The notes below the pieces were generated by a model. It was not told where the DNA came from and made no database searches. It was given only the letters and a program-made list of their open reading frames with translations. Made by a program: the position numbers and the translations under genes. From Psychrosphaera haliotis (GTDB taxonomy: Bacteria; Pseudomonadota; Gammaproteobacteria; Enterobacterales; Alteromonadaceae): a DNA stretch of 64,000 nucleotides. Positions within the stretch are counted from its first letter, which is position 1; the number at the start of each line of letters is the position of its first letter. Shown piece after piece: positions 16,694 to 27,020 of this stretch. The stretch covers positions 120,983 to 184,982 of the forward strand of contig NZ_BAAAFQ010000010.1 of NCBI RefSeq assembly GCF_039523615.1. The letters run 5' to 3'.

Positions 16694-17899
16694 ATGAGCA
16701 AAAAATGGTTAAAAGTTGCAGCCCCTGTTGTTTTGTTAATTGCAGGTATAGGTGCATTTGTTTTAGTGAAAAGCAATGGTCCAACCCCTCCAGAAAAGAA
16801 AGAAGTAGATACCCGTCCTACCATTACCGTTAAGCAAGTTAACCCAGAGTTTCACCAAGTGAGAGTTAAAGGTTATGGCGCGGTAACGCCATTAGAAAAA
16901 ACCATGATATCAGCTCAAGTATCTGGCGAAGTTGTTAAATGGCACCCTAACTTTGTGCAAGGTGGATTAGTTAAACGTGGTGAAGTGTTGTTTGAAATAG
17001 AATCGGACAACTATGAAGTTGCTCTATTACAAGCAGAGTCGTTATTAAAAACAGCACAAGCACAACTTATTGAAGAGCGTGGCCGAGCTGAAGTTGCAAA
17101 ACGTGAAGCGAAATCAATGCCAAACGCTAGAGTTAGCGACCTGTACCTTCGCAAGCCGCAAGTAATGAGCGCGGAAGCATCGGTAAAATCAGCGGAAGCA
17201 TCAGTAAAGCTTGCCACTCGTGATTTAGACAACTGTAAAGTGGTTGCACCTTACGATGCATTGATTGTAAAACGTGATTTAGGTACCGGCCAATTTGTTA
17301 ACAAAGGCACTAACGTTGGTGAGTTATATAACGTTGAAAAAGCCGAAATCGTATTCCCAATTGCGGGATTTGACCGTACTTTCCTGCCAAATACTCTATT
17401 AAATCTTCCAGCTGAAGTGTCTACTCGTGAGAAATTCTCTAGCGTACGTTCAGGTACTATTGTTCGAGACACGGGCATCGTTGACCAAGCAACTCGCATG
17501 GGTAACATTGTTGTTGAAGTTAACGACCCTTACGGATTAAAAGACGACTTACCACGCTTGATGTTTGGCACATACGTTGAAGTTAGCTTTAACGGCCAAG
17601 GTTTAAACAACATAGTTAAATTGTCGCAAGACCTAGTAACCAATAACAAAGTTTGGGTATTAGGAGACGACAATACCATTACTCAAAAAGTTGTTGATGT
17701 GGTTAAAGAAGAAGGCAAACTATTCTTAATTGGTGGCGGCTTAAACAGCGACGATAAGATAGTAGAGACAATTCCTGAGTATGCTCAAGATGGCATGAAA
17801 ATTAAATTGGCAAGCGACACAAAAGAAGGTGATGATAAATCATCGGACGACGCTAATGTGATCTCCACATCGGTTGCTCAAAGCAATAAGGACGCATAA
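16694..17899 (+). CDS. RND efflux periplasmic adaptor (HlyD/AcrA family)
   Basis: The 401-residue protein has one N-terminal membrane anchor (residues 5-26), a lipoyl half-motif at about 65-100 (ISAQVSGEVVKW, VKRGEVLFEIES), an alpha-hairpin at about 105-178, the return lipoyl half (NCKVVAPYDALIVKRDLGTGQFVNKG) and a beta-barrel region. The Ser/Asp-rich tail after 375 is unusual for the family and probably flexible. The gene is 5 bases from the pump gene downstream. No outer-membrane channel gene is adjacent, so the pair must share a TolC-like protein. There is no local regulator. Confidence 0.9.
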   Translation: MSKKWLKVAAPVVLLIAGIGAFVLVKSNGPTPPEKKEVDTRPTITVKQVNPEFHQVRVKGYGAVTPLEKTMISAQVSGEVVKWHPNFVQGGLVKRGEVLFEIESDNYEVALLQAESLLKTAQAQLIEERGRAEVAKREAKSMPNARVSDLYLRKPQVMSAEASVKSAEASVKLATRDLDNCKVVAPYDALIVKRDLGTGQFVNKGTNVGELYNVEKAEIVFPIAGFDRTFLPNTLLNLPAEVSTREKFSSVRSGTIVRDTGIVDQATRMGNIVVEVNDPYGLKDDLPRLMFGTYVEVSFNGQGLNNIVKLSQDLVTNNKVWVLGDDNTITQKVVDVVKEEGKLFLIGGGLNSDDKIVETIPEYAQDGMKIKLASDTKEGDDKSSDDANVISTSVAQSNKDA

Positions 17900-17904
17900 C
17901 TCTC

Positions 17905-20900
17905 ATGTCTGACGTTCAACAAAAAAAAGAAACGGGTTTAATCGCGTTTTTTGCGAATAACTCAGTAGCCGCTAATTTAATGATGGTATTTATTATCGTC
18001 ATGGGTTTAATTAGCTACTTTACTATTCAGCGCCAAATGTTCCCGAATATTGAGATTAACTATATTCAGGTTAGTGCGGCTTATCGTGGTGCTTCTCCTC
18101 AAGAAATTGAAGAAAGCATTTTGATAAAAATTGAAGAATCGTTAAAAGACGTAACTGAAATTGAAGAGATGTACACCAATGCATTTCGAAACTCAGGTAG
18201 AGTTACTTTAGAAATAGATCCAGACAAAGATTTGGCCGAAGTATTAGACAAGGTCAAAATGCGAGTTGATAGTATCGCTACCTTCCCCGCGGCCATGGAG
18301 CCCGTTAATGTTCGGCAAATAGAGTTTAATCAGCAAGTAATAGAAATGTCACTAGTTGGTGACATGTCCGTTGAAGAGCTAAAGCCCATCGCCAAAAAAA
18401 TTGAAGATGAGCTATTACAGCTAAACAACGTATCTCTTGTGACCGTGAATGCGCCTGCTGAAGAAATAGCGATTGAGATTCAGCCCGACCAATTACGGAA
18501 ATACAATTTAACGCTGGCGGATATCACACAGGCTATTAGCCGTTATTCCGCTAACTATTCTGCAGGTCAATTGCGCACCGACGCTGGGTTAATTGCCGTT
18601 AGAATAGAAAACCAGTACTACAACGGTGATGAGTTTAAACTTATTCCAATTAAAATTGGGAACAACGGCTCTAAAGTACTTTTAGAAGATGTAGCGATTA
18701 TAAAAGATGGATTCACTGAAGGTGTCAGATACAACAAGTTTTCTGGCCAGAATTCGGTTTATATTCAAGTTAACGCCACTAAAGACCAAAACTCCATTGC
18801 GGTTTCTAATTCAGTTAAAAGCTATTTAGAACAGCGTAACCCAACGTTACCTGCGGGAATGGAATTAAAGGTATTGGTTGATATGACTTATTACCTTAAA
18901 GCTCGATTAAATATGATGTTATCAAACCTATTCCAAGGTTCGATTTTGGTGGCACTCATGTTAACTATATTCCTGCGTTTTAGATTAGCGTTTTGGGTAA
19001 TGATCGGTTTACCGGTTTGCTTTTTAGGAGCGGTGATGATGATGCCAGTATTTGGCGTTAGCATTAACGTATTATCACTTTTCGCATTTATTATGGTGCT
19101 AGGGATTGTGGTGGACGATGCCATTGTCATTGGCGAAAGTTCCTATACCGAGATTGAAAAACACGGCGGCGGCATAGAAAACGTGGTTCGTGGTGCTAAA
19201 AAAGTGGCAACACCAGCGACGTTTGGTGTACTGACTACCATTGCGGTATTCGCACCATTCTTAGCCTCTAGTGGGCCACAAGGTTCATTCTTTTATAACA
19301 TTGCAACGGTTGTCGTGTTTTGCTTAATTTTCAGCTTGGTAGAATCTAAGCTTATTTTGCCAGCCCATTTAGCGCACACTAAATTTAGTCCAGTAAAAGA
19401 AAACAGCTTAAGAGCCCGCTTTAACAAACGTTTTAGTAACTTTGTTAACGTTAAATACAAAGGCTTTTTGAGCAAATGTGTTGAATGGCGCTGGGCGGTG
19501 ATGGCCGCGTTCTTTGGCATGCTTTTAATCAGTATTGCCATGATTGCAGGCAGTCACGTACGTTTTGTGCCACAGCCAAAAGTGCCGCACGATTTCCCTG
19601 ATATTCGAATTGAGATGAACCAAACGGTTTCTGATCAGCAAACCATTGATGCAATTCAAAAAATTGAAAAAATGGTACAACGTATTGATCGTGAAATTGA
19701 ACAAGAAACCGGCCAAAAAATGGTTCGTGATATTTTAGCGTTTAACCAAGATAGAAGTTCTGGCCGTATTGTTGTTCCTCTTGTTGATGAAGAGTTACGT
19801 CCTTACGACACATTTGAAGTGGCTCGACGCTGGCGTGAGGCAATGCCTACTATACCTGGTGTTAAATCAATTACCGTTCAAGACCAACTGTTGGGCGGTG
19901 GCGGTGGTGGCCAAGGTGGTGGTGACTTTGGTTACTTGCTATATGGCCCAAGCTTAGAGCAACTTAACGTTGCTGGCCGTGAATTTATAAAAATGTTGTC
20001 TCAAGAACCTGGTTTATTCGACATCAGCTCGACAATTGACCCGGCGAGTAAAGAGATCCAACTTGATTTGAAACCAGTGGCTTACGATCTTGGATTGTCT
20101 TTACAATCTATCGCTGGTCAAATTGGCGCGAGTTTCTTTGGTGGAGAAGCTCAACGAGTATTGCGTGATGGCGAAGAAATTCGAGTCATGGTTCGTTACC
20201 CGCAAATGACGCGAGAGCAGTTTAGTGAATTGAAATACGCAATTGTTACTACACCTTCTGGCAAAGAAGTCATGCTAGGTGATGTTGTAACACTAACTGA
20301 GAAACCAGGTATCAGTTACATTCGTCGCGAAAATGGATTCCGTAGTGTTTACATTTATGGCTCCATTGACGAAGTGGTTGTGCAACCTAACGAAGTAGTT
20401 GAGCGCATTAAAGATGACTTACTGCCACAACTAACGGAAAACTTCCCTGGCGTTAAAACGCAATTAGGTGGTTCAATTGAAGAAGAGCAAGCGCAACAAA
20501 ACGAACAAATCATGTTCTTTGTTGCAGGCCTTCTAATGATTTACATTTTGTTAGCCGTGCCGCTTAAGAGTTATGCACAACCTTTAATCATCATGTCGGT
20601 TATTCCATACGGCTTTGTTGGTGCAGTTTGGGGTCACTACTTATTCGGTATGGACTTAAGCATGATGTCTACTTTTGGACTGATTGCCGCGGCCGGTGTT
20701 GTTATTAACGACAGCTTGGTCATGACAGATTATGTTAACCAAGTACGTAAACAAGGTCAGTCGGTTATTCAGGCTGTGACAGATGCAGGCTGTGTAAGAT
20801 TTAGAGCAATTACGCTTACCTCTATCACTACGTTTGTTGGTGTACTTCCAATCATGTTTGAAACTAGCTTACAGGCACGAATAGTGGTGCCAATGGCGGT

Positions 20901-21102
20901 TGCATTAGGCTTTGCAGTCTTATTTGCGACCTTAGTTACGCTAATTCTTGTACCTTGTATGTATATGGGTCTAGAAGACTTTAAAGGCATGTTCCGTCGT
21001 AAAAGAAAGTATAAAACAACATCTGCACCTTCGGGCGAGTCATCTAGTATAACGGGTGGCAATGTTGATGCTTACGGCGGTGCAGCTAGAACATCAGACT
21101 AG
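17905..21102 (+). CDS. RND multidrug/solute efflux pump, inner-membrane subunit
   Basis: At 1065 residues with the AcrB layout (two six-TM bundles with large periplasmic loops), it carries the proton-relay acid pair D404-D405 in GIVVDDAIVIGESSYTEIEKH-like TM4 sequence. An odd feature is a glycine-run loop starting at residue 664 (GGGGGGQGGG) in the second periplasmic domain. The C-terminal 45 residues are polar and Ser/Gly-rich. It is closest in feel to the heavy, non-HAE1 group of RND proteins with VxxxYRGASPQEIEE after TM1. Substrate is not predictable. It ends the operon; a strong terminator follows. Confidence 0.92.
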   Translation: MSDVQQKKETGLIAFFANNSVAANLMMVFIIVMGLISYFTIQRQMFPNIEINYIQVSAAYRGASPQEIEESILIKIEESLKDVTEIEEMYTNAFRNSGRVTLEIDPDKDLAEVLDKVKMRVDSIATFPAAMEPVNVRQIEFNQQVIEMSLVGDMSVEELKPIAKKIEDELLQLNNVSLVTVNAPAEEIAIEIQPDQLRKYNLTLADITQAISRYSANYSAGQLRTDAGLIAVRIENQYYNGDEFKLIPIKIGNNGSKVLLEDVAIIKDGFTEGVRYNKFSGQNSVYIQVNATKDQNSIAVSNSVKSYLEQRNPTLPAGMELKVLVDMTYYLKARLNMMLSNLFQGSILVALMLTIFLRFRLAFWVMIGLPVCFLGAVMMMPVFGVSINVLSLFAFIMVLGIVVDDAIVIGESSYTEIEKHGGGIENVVRGAKKVATPATFGVLTTIAVFAPFLASSGPQGSFFYNIATVVVFCLIFSLVESKLILPAHLAHTKFSPVKENSLRARFNKRFSNFVNVKYKGFLSKCVEWRWAVMAAFFGMLLISIAMIAGSHVRFVPQPKVPHDFPDIRIEMNQTVSDQQTIDAIQKIEKMVQRIDREIEQETGQKMVRDILAFNQDRSSGRIVVPLVDEELRPYDTFEVARRWREAMPTIPGVKSITVQDQLLGGGGGGQGGGDFGYLLYGPSLEQLNVAGREFIKMLSQEPGLFDISSTIDPASKEIQLDLKPVAYDLGLSLQSIAGQIGASFFGGEAQRVLRDGEEIRVMVRYPQMTREQFSELKYAIVTTPSGKEVMLGDVVTLTEKPGISYIRRENGFRSVYIYGSIDEVVVQPNEVVERIKDDLLPQLTENFPGVKTQLGGSIEEEQAQQNEQIMFFVAGLLMIYILLAVPLKSYAQPLIIMSVIPYGFVGAVWGHYLFGMDLSMMSTFGLIAAAGVVINDSLVMTDYVNQVRKQGQSVIQAVTDAGCVRFRAITLTSITTFVGVLPIMFETSLQARIVVPMAVALGFAVLFATLVTLILVPCMYMGLEDFKGMFRRKRKYKTTSAPSGESSSITGGNVDAYGGAARTSD

Positions 21103-21153
21103 TTTTATGAAAAAGCCTAACCGGTAAATAGAACAACTTAGGTTGTAACCTAG

Positions 21154-21188
21154 AACCCCCTTGAAGCCTGATACTCAAGGGGGTTTTT
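21154..21188 (+). terminator. Rho-independent terminator of the RND operon
   Basis: A perfect 11-bp stem, AACCCCCTTGA (21154-21164) with TCAAGGGGGTT (21175-21185), has a 10-base loop and runs directly into TTTTT. Confidence 0.92.
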
Positions 21189-21264
21189 ATTTGCCATTTT
21201 GAATTGAACTCACTACTCTAGCGTTTTCATTTGTAACCAAACAATAACCCACACGGAGCTTTTT

Positions 21265-21891
21265 GTGGTCGACTTAACCTTACTCGCCGTTTTTATTCCT
21301 ACCTTTTTTATCGTCAGTGTCACGCCAGGCATGTGCATGACCTTAGCAATGACGCTTGGCATGACAATTGGCGTTAAGCGCACGTTATGGATGATGTTAG
21401 GCGAAGTTATTGGCGTAGCTATAGTGGCGGTTGCTGCGGTTCTAGGCGTTGCAGCATTGATGCTTAAATTCCCATCGGTATTTACCGTTCTAAAACTGGT
21501 TGGCGCAGGTTATCTAGCTTGGATAGCTATTCAAATGTGGCGCAGCAAAGGAAAAATGGCAATATCTGATAACCCTCAACAAACGGTTATTCATTCAAAT
21601 GCGGGCTTATTTAATCAAGGTTTAGTTACCGCTTTGGCAAATCCGAAAGGCTGGGCATTTCAAATTTCATTATTGCCGCCATTTATCAATCCAGACTTAG
21701 AGCTACCAATTCAGCTAACGGTATTAGTGCTTATTATTATGTGTTCTGAGTTTGTTTGTATGATGCTATACGCCACTGGCGGAAAAACCATTAGCCGCGT
21801 ATTAACAAGAAGTCAAAACGTACAGAGACTCAATAAAGTCTCCGGTACGTTGATGATGATGGTGGCAATTTGGCTGGCGTTAGGAAATTAG
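21265..21891 (+). CDS. LysE/RhtB-family amino-acid exporter
   Basis: The 208-residue protein has six hydrophobic segments. It starts with GTG six bases after CGGAG. The N-terminal signature FFIVSVTPGMCMTLAMTLGM with VTPG and the downstream ALANPKGWAF motif are typical of the LysE/RhtB superfamily, which exports amino acids such as lysine, threonine or homoserine. Substrate is not predictable from these motifs. The gene stands alone between the RND operon terminator and a convergent hydrolase. Confidence 0.85.
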   Translation: MVDLTLLAVFIPTFFIVSVTPGMCMTLAMTLGMTIGVKRTLWMMLGEVIGVAIVAVAAVLGVAALMLKFPSVFTVLKLVGAGYLAWIAIQMWRSKGKMAISDNPQQTVIHSNAGLFNQGLVTALANPKGWAFQISLLPPFINPDLELPIQLTVLVLIIMCSEFVCMMLYATGGKTISRVLTRSQNVQRLNKVSGTLMMMVAIWLALGN

Positions 21892-21901
21892 TCGCTTGGT
21901 A

Positions 21902-22813
21902 TTAGTCATGTTCATTTAAGAACGCTAAGACCTCAGGAAAGTGGTCGTTTACCGCTTCAGGTGCAGTAAGAATATCAATATGATCGTAATCGAGTGCATT
22001 GCCATTTTGTTTTGATAACAAACTAAATTTTGCCTTTGCATTGCTACATTCGTCCATAAATAACTTCACATCTGTTTGATGCCCTAATGAATAGTCACTT
22101 ACACCCGTTAAATGCCAAGTAGGAGGCCAATCTGTGCTTTTCGCTTTTTCTGCATAATCAAACGCATCAACGGGATCAACCCACACGCTCTTTTTCACCC
22201 ACTCAATGCTTTCTAATAGTGCTTGGCGAGGTTCAGAGTCCGCACCCACTTTCATTTTTTTGGCGTCTAAGTAGCCGGCCTTTTTGGTGTACCAAGGCGC
22301 AAACCACTTCCAAAATAGGTCAACTTTTAGCAAACGCTCAATATTCATCACAGACACTTGTCTTTTAGTGCCAAACTTAACCATCGACTTAACTTTACTT
22401 TGCAACTCTGGAAAACGAACGTAAGCACTTGCAAACATAACACCGCCCCAAGAGTGGCAGATTACGTGACAGGCTTGATTTGTTTGTTGATAAACATAGT
22501 CAACTAAGGTTGGTATATCTTCCGTTGTCACTGAATGATATCCATGATCATTTTTTTCCTTCACCGAAGGTGTGCTTTCACCTCTGCCACGATAATCCGC
22601 GACAAACACATCAAATCCTTGTTTCGCTAGAAAGCCCGCGAGCCCTTTACCTGACTTAGTATAAAAAATTCGTCCATTTTCTATAGAGCCATGCAACATT
22701 AGAATAGGAGTGCGCTTTTTTGACTCGTCTTCCGTATGGATTCGACGAACATGAAGTTGATGTTCGTTACAGGTAACAAACTGAGATGATTGAATAATAT
22801 TGGCTGAATGCAA
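21902..22813 (-). CDS. Alpha/beta-hydrolase
   Basis: The 303-residue protein has the alpha/beta-hydrolase layout: oxyanion-side motif MLHGSIENGR, VADYRGRGES, then the nucleophile elbow ICHSWGG (Ser in CHSWGG, with Cys in place of the first Gly), and a late YDHIDILTAPEA with the likely catalytic His. There is no signal peptide, so it is cytoplasmic. It convergently faces the LysE gene and is divergent from the moxR operon. The substrate is unknown; esterase or lipase-like activity is family-level knowledge only. Confidence 0.8.
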   Translation of the reverse strand: MHSANIIQSSQFVTCNEHQLHVRRIHTEDESKKRTPILMLHGSIENGRIFYTKSGKGLAGFLAKQGFDVFVADYRGRGESTPSVKEKNDHGYHSVTTEDIPTLVDYVYQQTNQACHVICHSWGGVMFASAYVRFPELQSKVKSMVKFGTKRQVSVMNIERLLKVDLFWKWFAPWYTKKAGYLDAKKMKVGADSEPRQALLESIEWVKKSVWVDPVDAFDYAEKAKSTDWPPTWHLTGVSDYSLGHQTDVKLFMDECSNAKAKFSLLSKQNGNALDYDHIDILTAPEAVNDHFPEVLAFLNEHD

Positions 22814-22937
22814 AATAAAAACTCCAGTGGTCGGATGACATAAGCTTAATCATAAATAAAAGAATTACAATGTGTTTGCACGTTTACTTTTTGGCTTTCA
22901 TCGCAGACACTTAGTTTTAGTACAAAAAAGGATCGCC

Positions 22938-23870
22938 ATGACGTTATCACATTCACAATTAAAGCTAGACCAAGTGTTTAATTACCTTGAACAGGTTTTA
23001 TTAGGCAAACAAGAAAAAATTAAATTAGCGGTTACCTGTTTATTAGCAAATGGTCATTTACTCATTGAAGACTTACCTGGTATGGGAAAAACCACTCTTT
23101 CTCACGCTCTCGCCGATGTATTTGGATTAAATTATCAACGTAGCCAGTTCACTTCGGACATGCTACCAGCAGACGTTATTGGCGTATCTATTTTTGACCA
23201 GTCTAAACAGTCCTTCACTTTTCATCAGGGACCTATTTTTTCACAGCTATTATTGGCCGATGAGATAAACAGAGCCAACCCTAAAACCCAAAGTGCCTTG
23301 TTAGAAGCAATGGAAGAACGCCAAGTTAGCGTAGACGGAACAACGTATGCACTGCCGCGCCCACACTTTGTTATTGCGACACAAAACCCAACGCATCAAA
23401 GCGGTACTTATCCGCTTCCAGAGTCGCAATTAGATCGATTTTTAATGTGTTTAGAAATTGGATATCCACCAGCAGAAGCTGAGTATAAATTGCTGAAAGG
23501 AGCAAGTTCGCGGGAAACAAAAATTCAACAGCCATTGCTCTCTATTGACGATTTGCTCGACCTGCAAAAAACCGTTCACAATGTCCATAAATCCGATAAA
23601 GTAATTCACTACGTTATGAGGTTGCTCGCCTATTCTCGTTCTGAAGGACAGTTTCCTAATGCTCTTTCACCTAGAGCAGGCGTAGCGCTTATGACAGCAG
23701 CACAAGCTTTTGCACTGGTCTCCAACCGAGACTTTGTGACTCCAGAAGACGTGCAGGCTGTATTCCCTTATGTTGCCGAGCATAGACTGAGAGCAGGACG
23801 AGGTACATTGTTAAACAGTACCTTTAGTCAGAAAATATTAGAGACTGTAGCAGTACATGGCGATAGTTGA
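22938..23870 (+). CDS. MoxR-type AAA ATPase
   Basis: Walker A is EDLPGMGKTTL, Walker B LLADEINRANPKTQSALLEAMEE-like, and sensor regions VIATQNPTHQSGTYPLPESQLDRF are intact, as in MoxR (AAA_3). I choose ATG at 22938 (310 residues) because AAGGA lies seven bases upstream and homologues begin near this point; an in-frame ATG at 22872 would add 22 residues without a ribosome site. Its last 14 bases overlap the DUF58 gene. MoxR proteins act as chaperones for their co-encoded DUF58 partners. Confidence 0.9.
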   Translation: MTLSHSQLKLDQVFNYLEQVLLGKQEKIKLAVTCLLANGHLLIEDLPGMGKTTLSHALADVFGLNYQRSQFTSDMLPADVIGVSIFDQSKQSFTFHQGPIFSQLLLADEINRANPKTQSALLEAMEERQVSVDGTTYALPRPHFVIATQNPTHQSGTYPLPESQLDRFLMCLEIGYPPAEAEYKLLKGASSRETKIQQPLLSIDDLLDLQKTVHNVHKSDKVIHYVMRLLAYSRSEGQFPNALSPRAGVALMTAAQAFALVSNRDFVTPEDVQAVFPYVAEHRLRAGRGTLLNSTFSQKILETVAVHGDS

Positions 23871-24852
23871 GAATCGGCTAAAAGCTTGGATAAAAAGGCG
23901 GTTTGAGCCTTCCAATACATTAAAGCTTGGTCATAAAAACATTTTTATCTTGCCAAACATTGCTGGCATCTGGTTACTGCTGTGCCTGTTGATTTTATTT
24001 GTGTTAGGCACAAATTATCAAAACAATCCCATTTTACTGCTTTGCTTTTTTTTATTGAGCTTTGTTATTTACATCATTCATAGTGGTTTTAATAACTTAA
24101 ATGGTCTTTCAATCAAGCTACTGCCGGTCTCTAATATTTATGTAAACCAAGAACTGTTGCTTAGGTTTGAAATCACAAGCGCTATTTCTAATTCAAATGC
24201 CAGTGCCAGTGCGAAAGGTAACCACCTAAACGCAGTAATTGATAAGAAGGTTTATCGCCTAAAAAGAGAAAGTAAAAACAGTAACATTTGGATCCTTGCC
24301 CTAAAGCCTGAGCAACGTGGGCGATATTCATTGCCTTTGATTCAATTAAGATCAGAGTATCCATTTGGCCTTATTAAAGCGTGGAGTTACTTTAGAGCAG
24401 ACTTGTCCTATTTAGTTTACCCAAACCCCATTGCCTCAAACTGGCAACTAGAACTAAAAGAAGTTAACGAGACTGGCGATACAGAGATAGAAAGCACTAG
24501 CCCAACGTTAGGTGAGCGAAACTTTGATGGAATTAAGCCTTATTTGCCGGGTGCGCCACTTTCAAACGTAGCCTGGAAACAAGTTGCCAAACAACCAGAC
24601 TCCCCATTACTACTCAAGTCTTTTGAATCGCCTGTCACCGTACCCGTCAGTTTGTCTTTTGATTCTGTACCAGCACAAATAGCAGAAACCGCGATTAGTC
24701 AGCTAACCTCGGCGTGCCTAGAACTGCATGATGACAGTAGACCATTTGGGTTAGATTTGTCTCGAGGCAGTCATATTTCCTCTCACATTAACGTTGGCTC
24801 TGGTACAGAGCACCTAAAACTCTGCCTTGAAGCTTTGGCTACCTGCAAATGA
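23857..24852 (+). CDS. DUF58 membrane-anchored protein
   Basis: Two adjacent membrane helices (about residues 26-72) precede a soluble domain with the family hallmark FDGIKPYLPGAPLSNVAWK (about residues 225-243), which resembles the DUF58 consensus D-G-x4-Y-x-PG-D. The gene overlaps moxR by 14 bases and the transglutaminase by 4 (ATGA), so the three are translationally coupled. The common consensus Asp after PG is Ala here. The known context is a MoxR-DUF58-transglutaminase envelope module; biochemical role is not established. Confidence 0.88.
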   Translation: MAIVENRLKAWIKRRFEPSNTLKLGHKNIFILPNIAGIWLLLCLLILFVLGTNYQNNPILLLCFFLLSFVIYIIHSGFNNLNGLSIKLLPVSNIYVNQELLLRFEITSAISNSNASASAKGNHLNAVIDKKVYRLKRESKNSNIWILALKPEQRGRYSLPLIQLRSEYPFGLIKAWSYFRADLSYLVYPNPIASNWQLELKEVNETGDTEIESTSPTLGERNFDGIKPYLPGAPLSNVAWKQVAKQPDSPLLLKSFESPVTVPVSLSFDSVPAQIAETAISQLTSACLELHDDSRPFGLDLSRGSHISSHINVGSGTEHLKLCLEALATCK

Positions 24853-27020
24853 GTCGCTTTTATCGCTTTCCAACATTAGCACTGGCCATATTCGGCTGTA
24901 ATTTAATACTTTGTATTGTGTTATTAAATGAAGCGTTACTGTGGCAAACCATTACGCTTGCCAGTTTATTGTTGGTGTTTAAAACCGTATTTCTTAGTTC
25001 TGCGCCTGCTAAGGTAGAGAGCCTTCACTCAAATTGGATTAAAAACATTGGCGCAATATTATTAGCACTCGTGGTTTTGCCCGAACTAGGCTCGGCAGGC
25101 CTACTTAACAGCATGGTAAATTTATTGTTTTCTGGCGCAGTGATGTGGTGGTTTACCGCCAACCATCACCGCACAGCTTGGGGCATGCAGTTACTTATTG
25201 GAATAACCCTTCTGGCTTCCGTATCACTAATTTACCAACAGTCATTAGAATATGCGCTGCTGGTTTTTATCACGATTTCAGCCAGTATTGTTGGCTTGTA
25301 TCAAATTCAGCAATTTGAATATCGCGCAACAAATAATTCACCAAATCACGTAATTAACAACTCAACAAATAGCCTCGAAAAAAACGATGCAGGTATTTTC
25401 ACCAGCGACTCGTCTAGTAATACGAGCAAGCAGGAGAACGCTTACTTGCCGCCACACTTTTTCACTATGACAGTAGTTTGTTTACTTGGCGCTACAGTGA
25501 TGTTTGTTGTTATGCCTTCGTTAAGTCCATTCTGGAAATTACCACAACAGAAAGTCACGCCAACCGGTATTAGTGACTCCATGACGCCCGGCGATATTGC
25601 TAATGTTGCTAAGTCGTCAAGACTCGCTTTTAGAGCCGAATTCAGCGGAGACAAAAAACCTCCTCACGCAGAATTATATTGGCGCGTATTAACCATGGAA
25701 GAATTTAATGGTAAAACTTGGCGGCAAAGTGACTCTAAAAAGTGGACTCAAAATAAACAGGCTAAGACTCTTAACAGCTTTTTGGTTAATACCAGTACAC
25801 AAGCTTGGGGCGAAAAAGCAACTCTAGGCAACTACTCTATTGTAGCGGAGCCTAACCAACAAACATGGATATATAGCCTAGGAACAAGTACTAGTGATGA
25901 CTCCAACATTTACCTTACTCTTGATAATCGACTAATTAGAAATACCAAAGTCACTCAGCGCATTAAGTACTCAGCCACTCAGTATTCACAATACAATAAA
26001 AATGCTTTAGCTCTGACACAAGAAGATATTGCCAACAATGTTAAGCTTCCATCTTTTGGCCTAAGCCGAACACAAGTATTGTCTGATGAGCTTTGGCAAC
26101 AGGCCAAGGGCGATGCGGAACGTTATAACCGCGTTATTCTTGAGTATTTGGCCACATCTGGTTTTCAGTATTCACTTAGTCCACCAACTTTATCCGGCGA
26201 TCATATTGATAACTTTTTATTTGATGTAAAAGTCGGTTTTTGTGCTCATTTTGCTAGCGCACATGCCGTATTGTTAAGGTTAAAAAACATTCCTGCCCGA
26301 ATAGTCACTGGCTACCATGGTGGCGAATATAACCCGAACGGTAACTATTTTAATATTTATGACAGTAGTGCGCACGCTTGGGTAGAGTTTTCATCGGACA
26401 ATAAACAGTGGCAACACGCGGATCCTACTTCTGTGGTATCGCCGTTGAGGATCAGCGAAGGTTTAGAACAAGCGCTCAACGTTTTTGATGAAACCACTGA
26501 TTCCAATTTGAATATTGTTAAACAAACGCCTTGGTTAAATACACTAAGGCAACATCTGCAGTCGTTAGATTACTATTGGACCGTATTTGTTTTAGACTTT
26601 GACCAACAGAAGCGTGACAATTTAATTTCATCTCTAGTGGCTAAACTTTCTTTTATGAAAGTAGCAATACTCGTCGTCACAATCGGCGTTTTATTAGGTA
26701 GTTGGTACTTATTCATTATCATTAAAAACAAACCCAAACTGCCCACCTCACAAAAACTATTAAAACGCCTTTATCTGCGCTTAGCTCGTTCAGAGTCTCG
26801 GACAGCTCTTAACAAAAATGCCGATACTAAAGGTAATTATAGAAATTGGTATGCCAACCAAAACTTAACGCTGGCTCAACACCAAGTTTTACTCCAAAGT
26901 TTGTATCCACACCGCTCGGAGGACGTTGTTAGCATTATAAAAACAATCAGTATTTTTCTTTATTCCAAAAATTCTTCAGGAAGTTACAAGGATGTCTGTA
27001 ACAAAATTGACTTAATTTGA
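24849..27020 (+). CDS. TgpA-like transmembrane transglutaminase (DUF3488-transglut-DUF4129)
   Basis: The 723-residue protein has five to six N-terminal TM helices (DUF3488 region, to about 215), a periplasmic transglutaminase core, then one TM helix at about 600-620 and a cytoplasmic DUF4129-like tail. The catalytic triad is visible as C465 (VGFCAHFASA), H509 (AHAWVEF) and D525 (ADPTS). The domain order is that of Pseudomonas TgpA, an essential envelope protein. A long low-complexity Asn/Ser segment at about 160-197 separates the TM block from the rest. There is no terminator right after it. Confidence 0.9.
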   Translation: MSRFYRFPTLALAIFGCNLILCIVLLNEALLWQTITLASLLLVFKTVFLSSAPAKVESLHSNWIKNIGAILLALVVLPELGSAGLLNSMVNLLFSGAVMWWFTANHHRTAWGMQLLIGITLLASVSLIYQQSLEYALLVFITISASIVGLYQIQQFEYRATNNSPNHVINNSTNSLEKNDAGIFTSDSSSNTSKQENAYLPPHFFTMTVVCLLGATVMFVVMPSLSPFWKLPQQKVTPTGISDSMTPGDIANVAKSSRLAFRAEFSGDKKPPHAELYWRVLTMEEFNGKTWRQSDSKKWTQNKQAKTLNSFLVNTSTQAWGEKATLGNYSIVAEPNQQTWIYSLGTSTSDDSNIYLTLDNRLIRNTKVTQRIKYSATQYSQYNKNALALTQEDIANNVKLPSFGLSRTQVLSDELWQQAKGDAERYNRVILEYLATSGFQYSLSPPTLSGDHIDNFLFDVKVGFCAHFASAHAVLLRLKNIPARIVTGYHGGEYNPNGNYFNIYDSSAHAWVEFSSDNKQWQHADPTSVVSPLRISEGLEQALNVFDETTDSNLNIVKQTPWLNTLRQHLQSLDYYWTVFVLDFDQQKRDNLISSLVAKLSFMKVAILVVTIGVLLGSWYLFIIIKNKPKLPTSQKLLKRLYLRLARSESRTALNKNADTKGNYRNWYANQNLTLAQHQVLLQSLYPHRSEDVVSIIKTISIFLYSKNSSGSYKDVCNKIDLI

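Noticed and set aside
21265..22813. Considered the LysE exporter and hydrolase as an operon
   Set aside because: They are on opposite strands and convergent.
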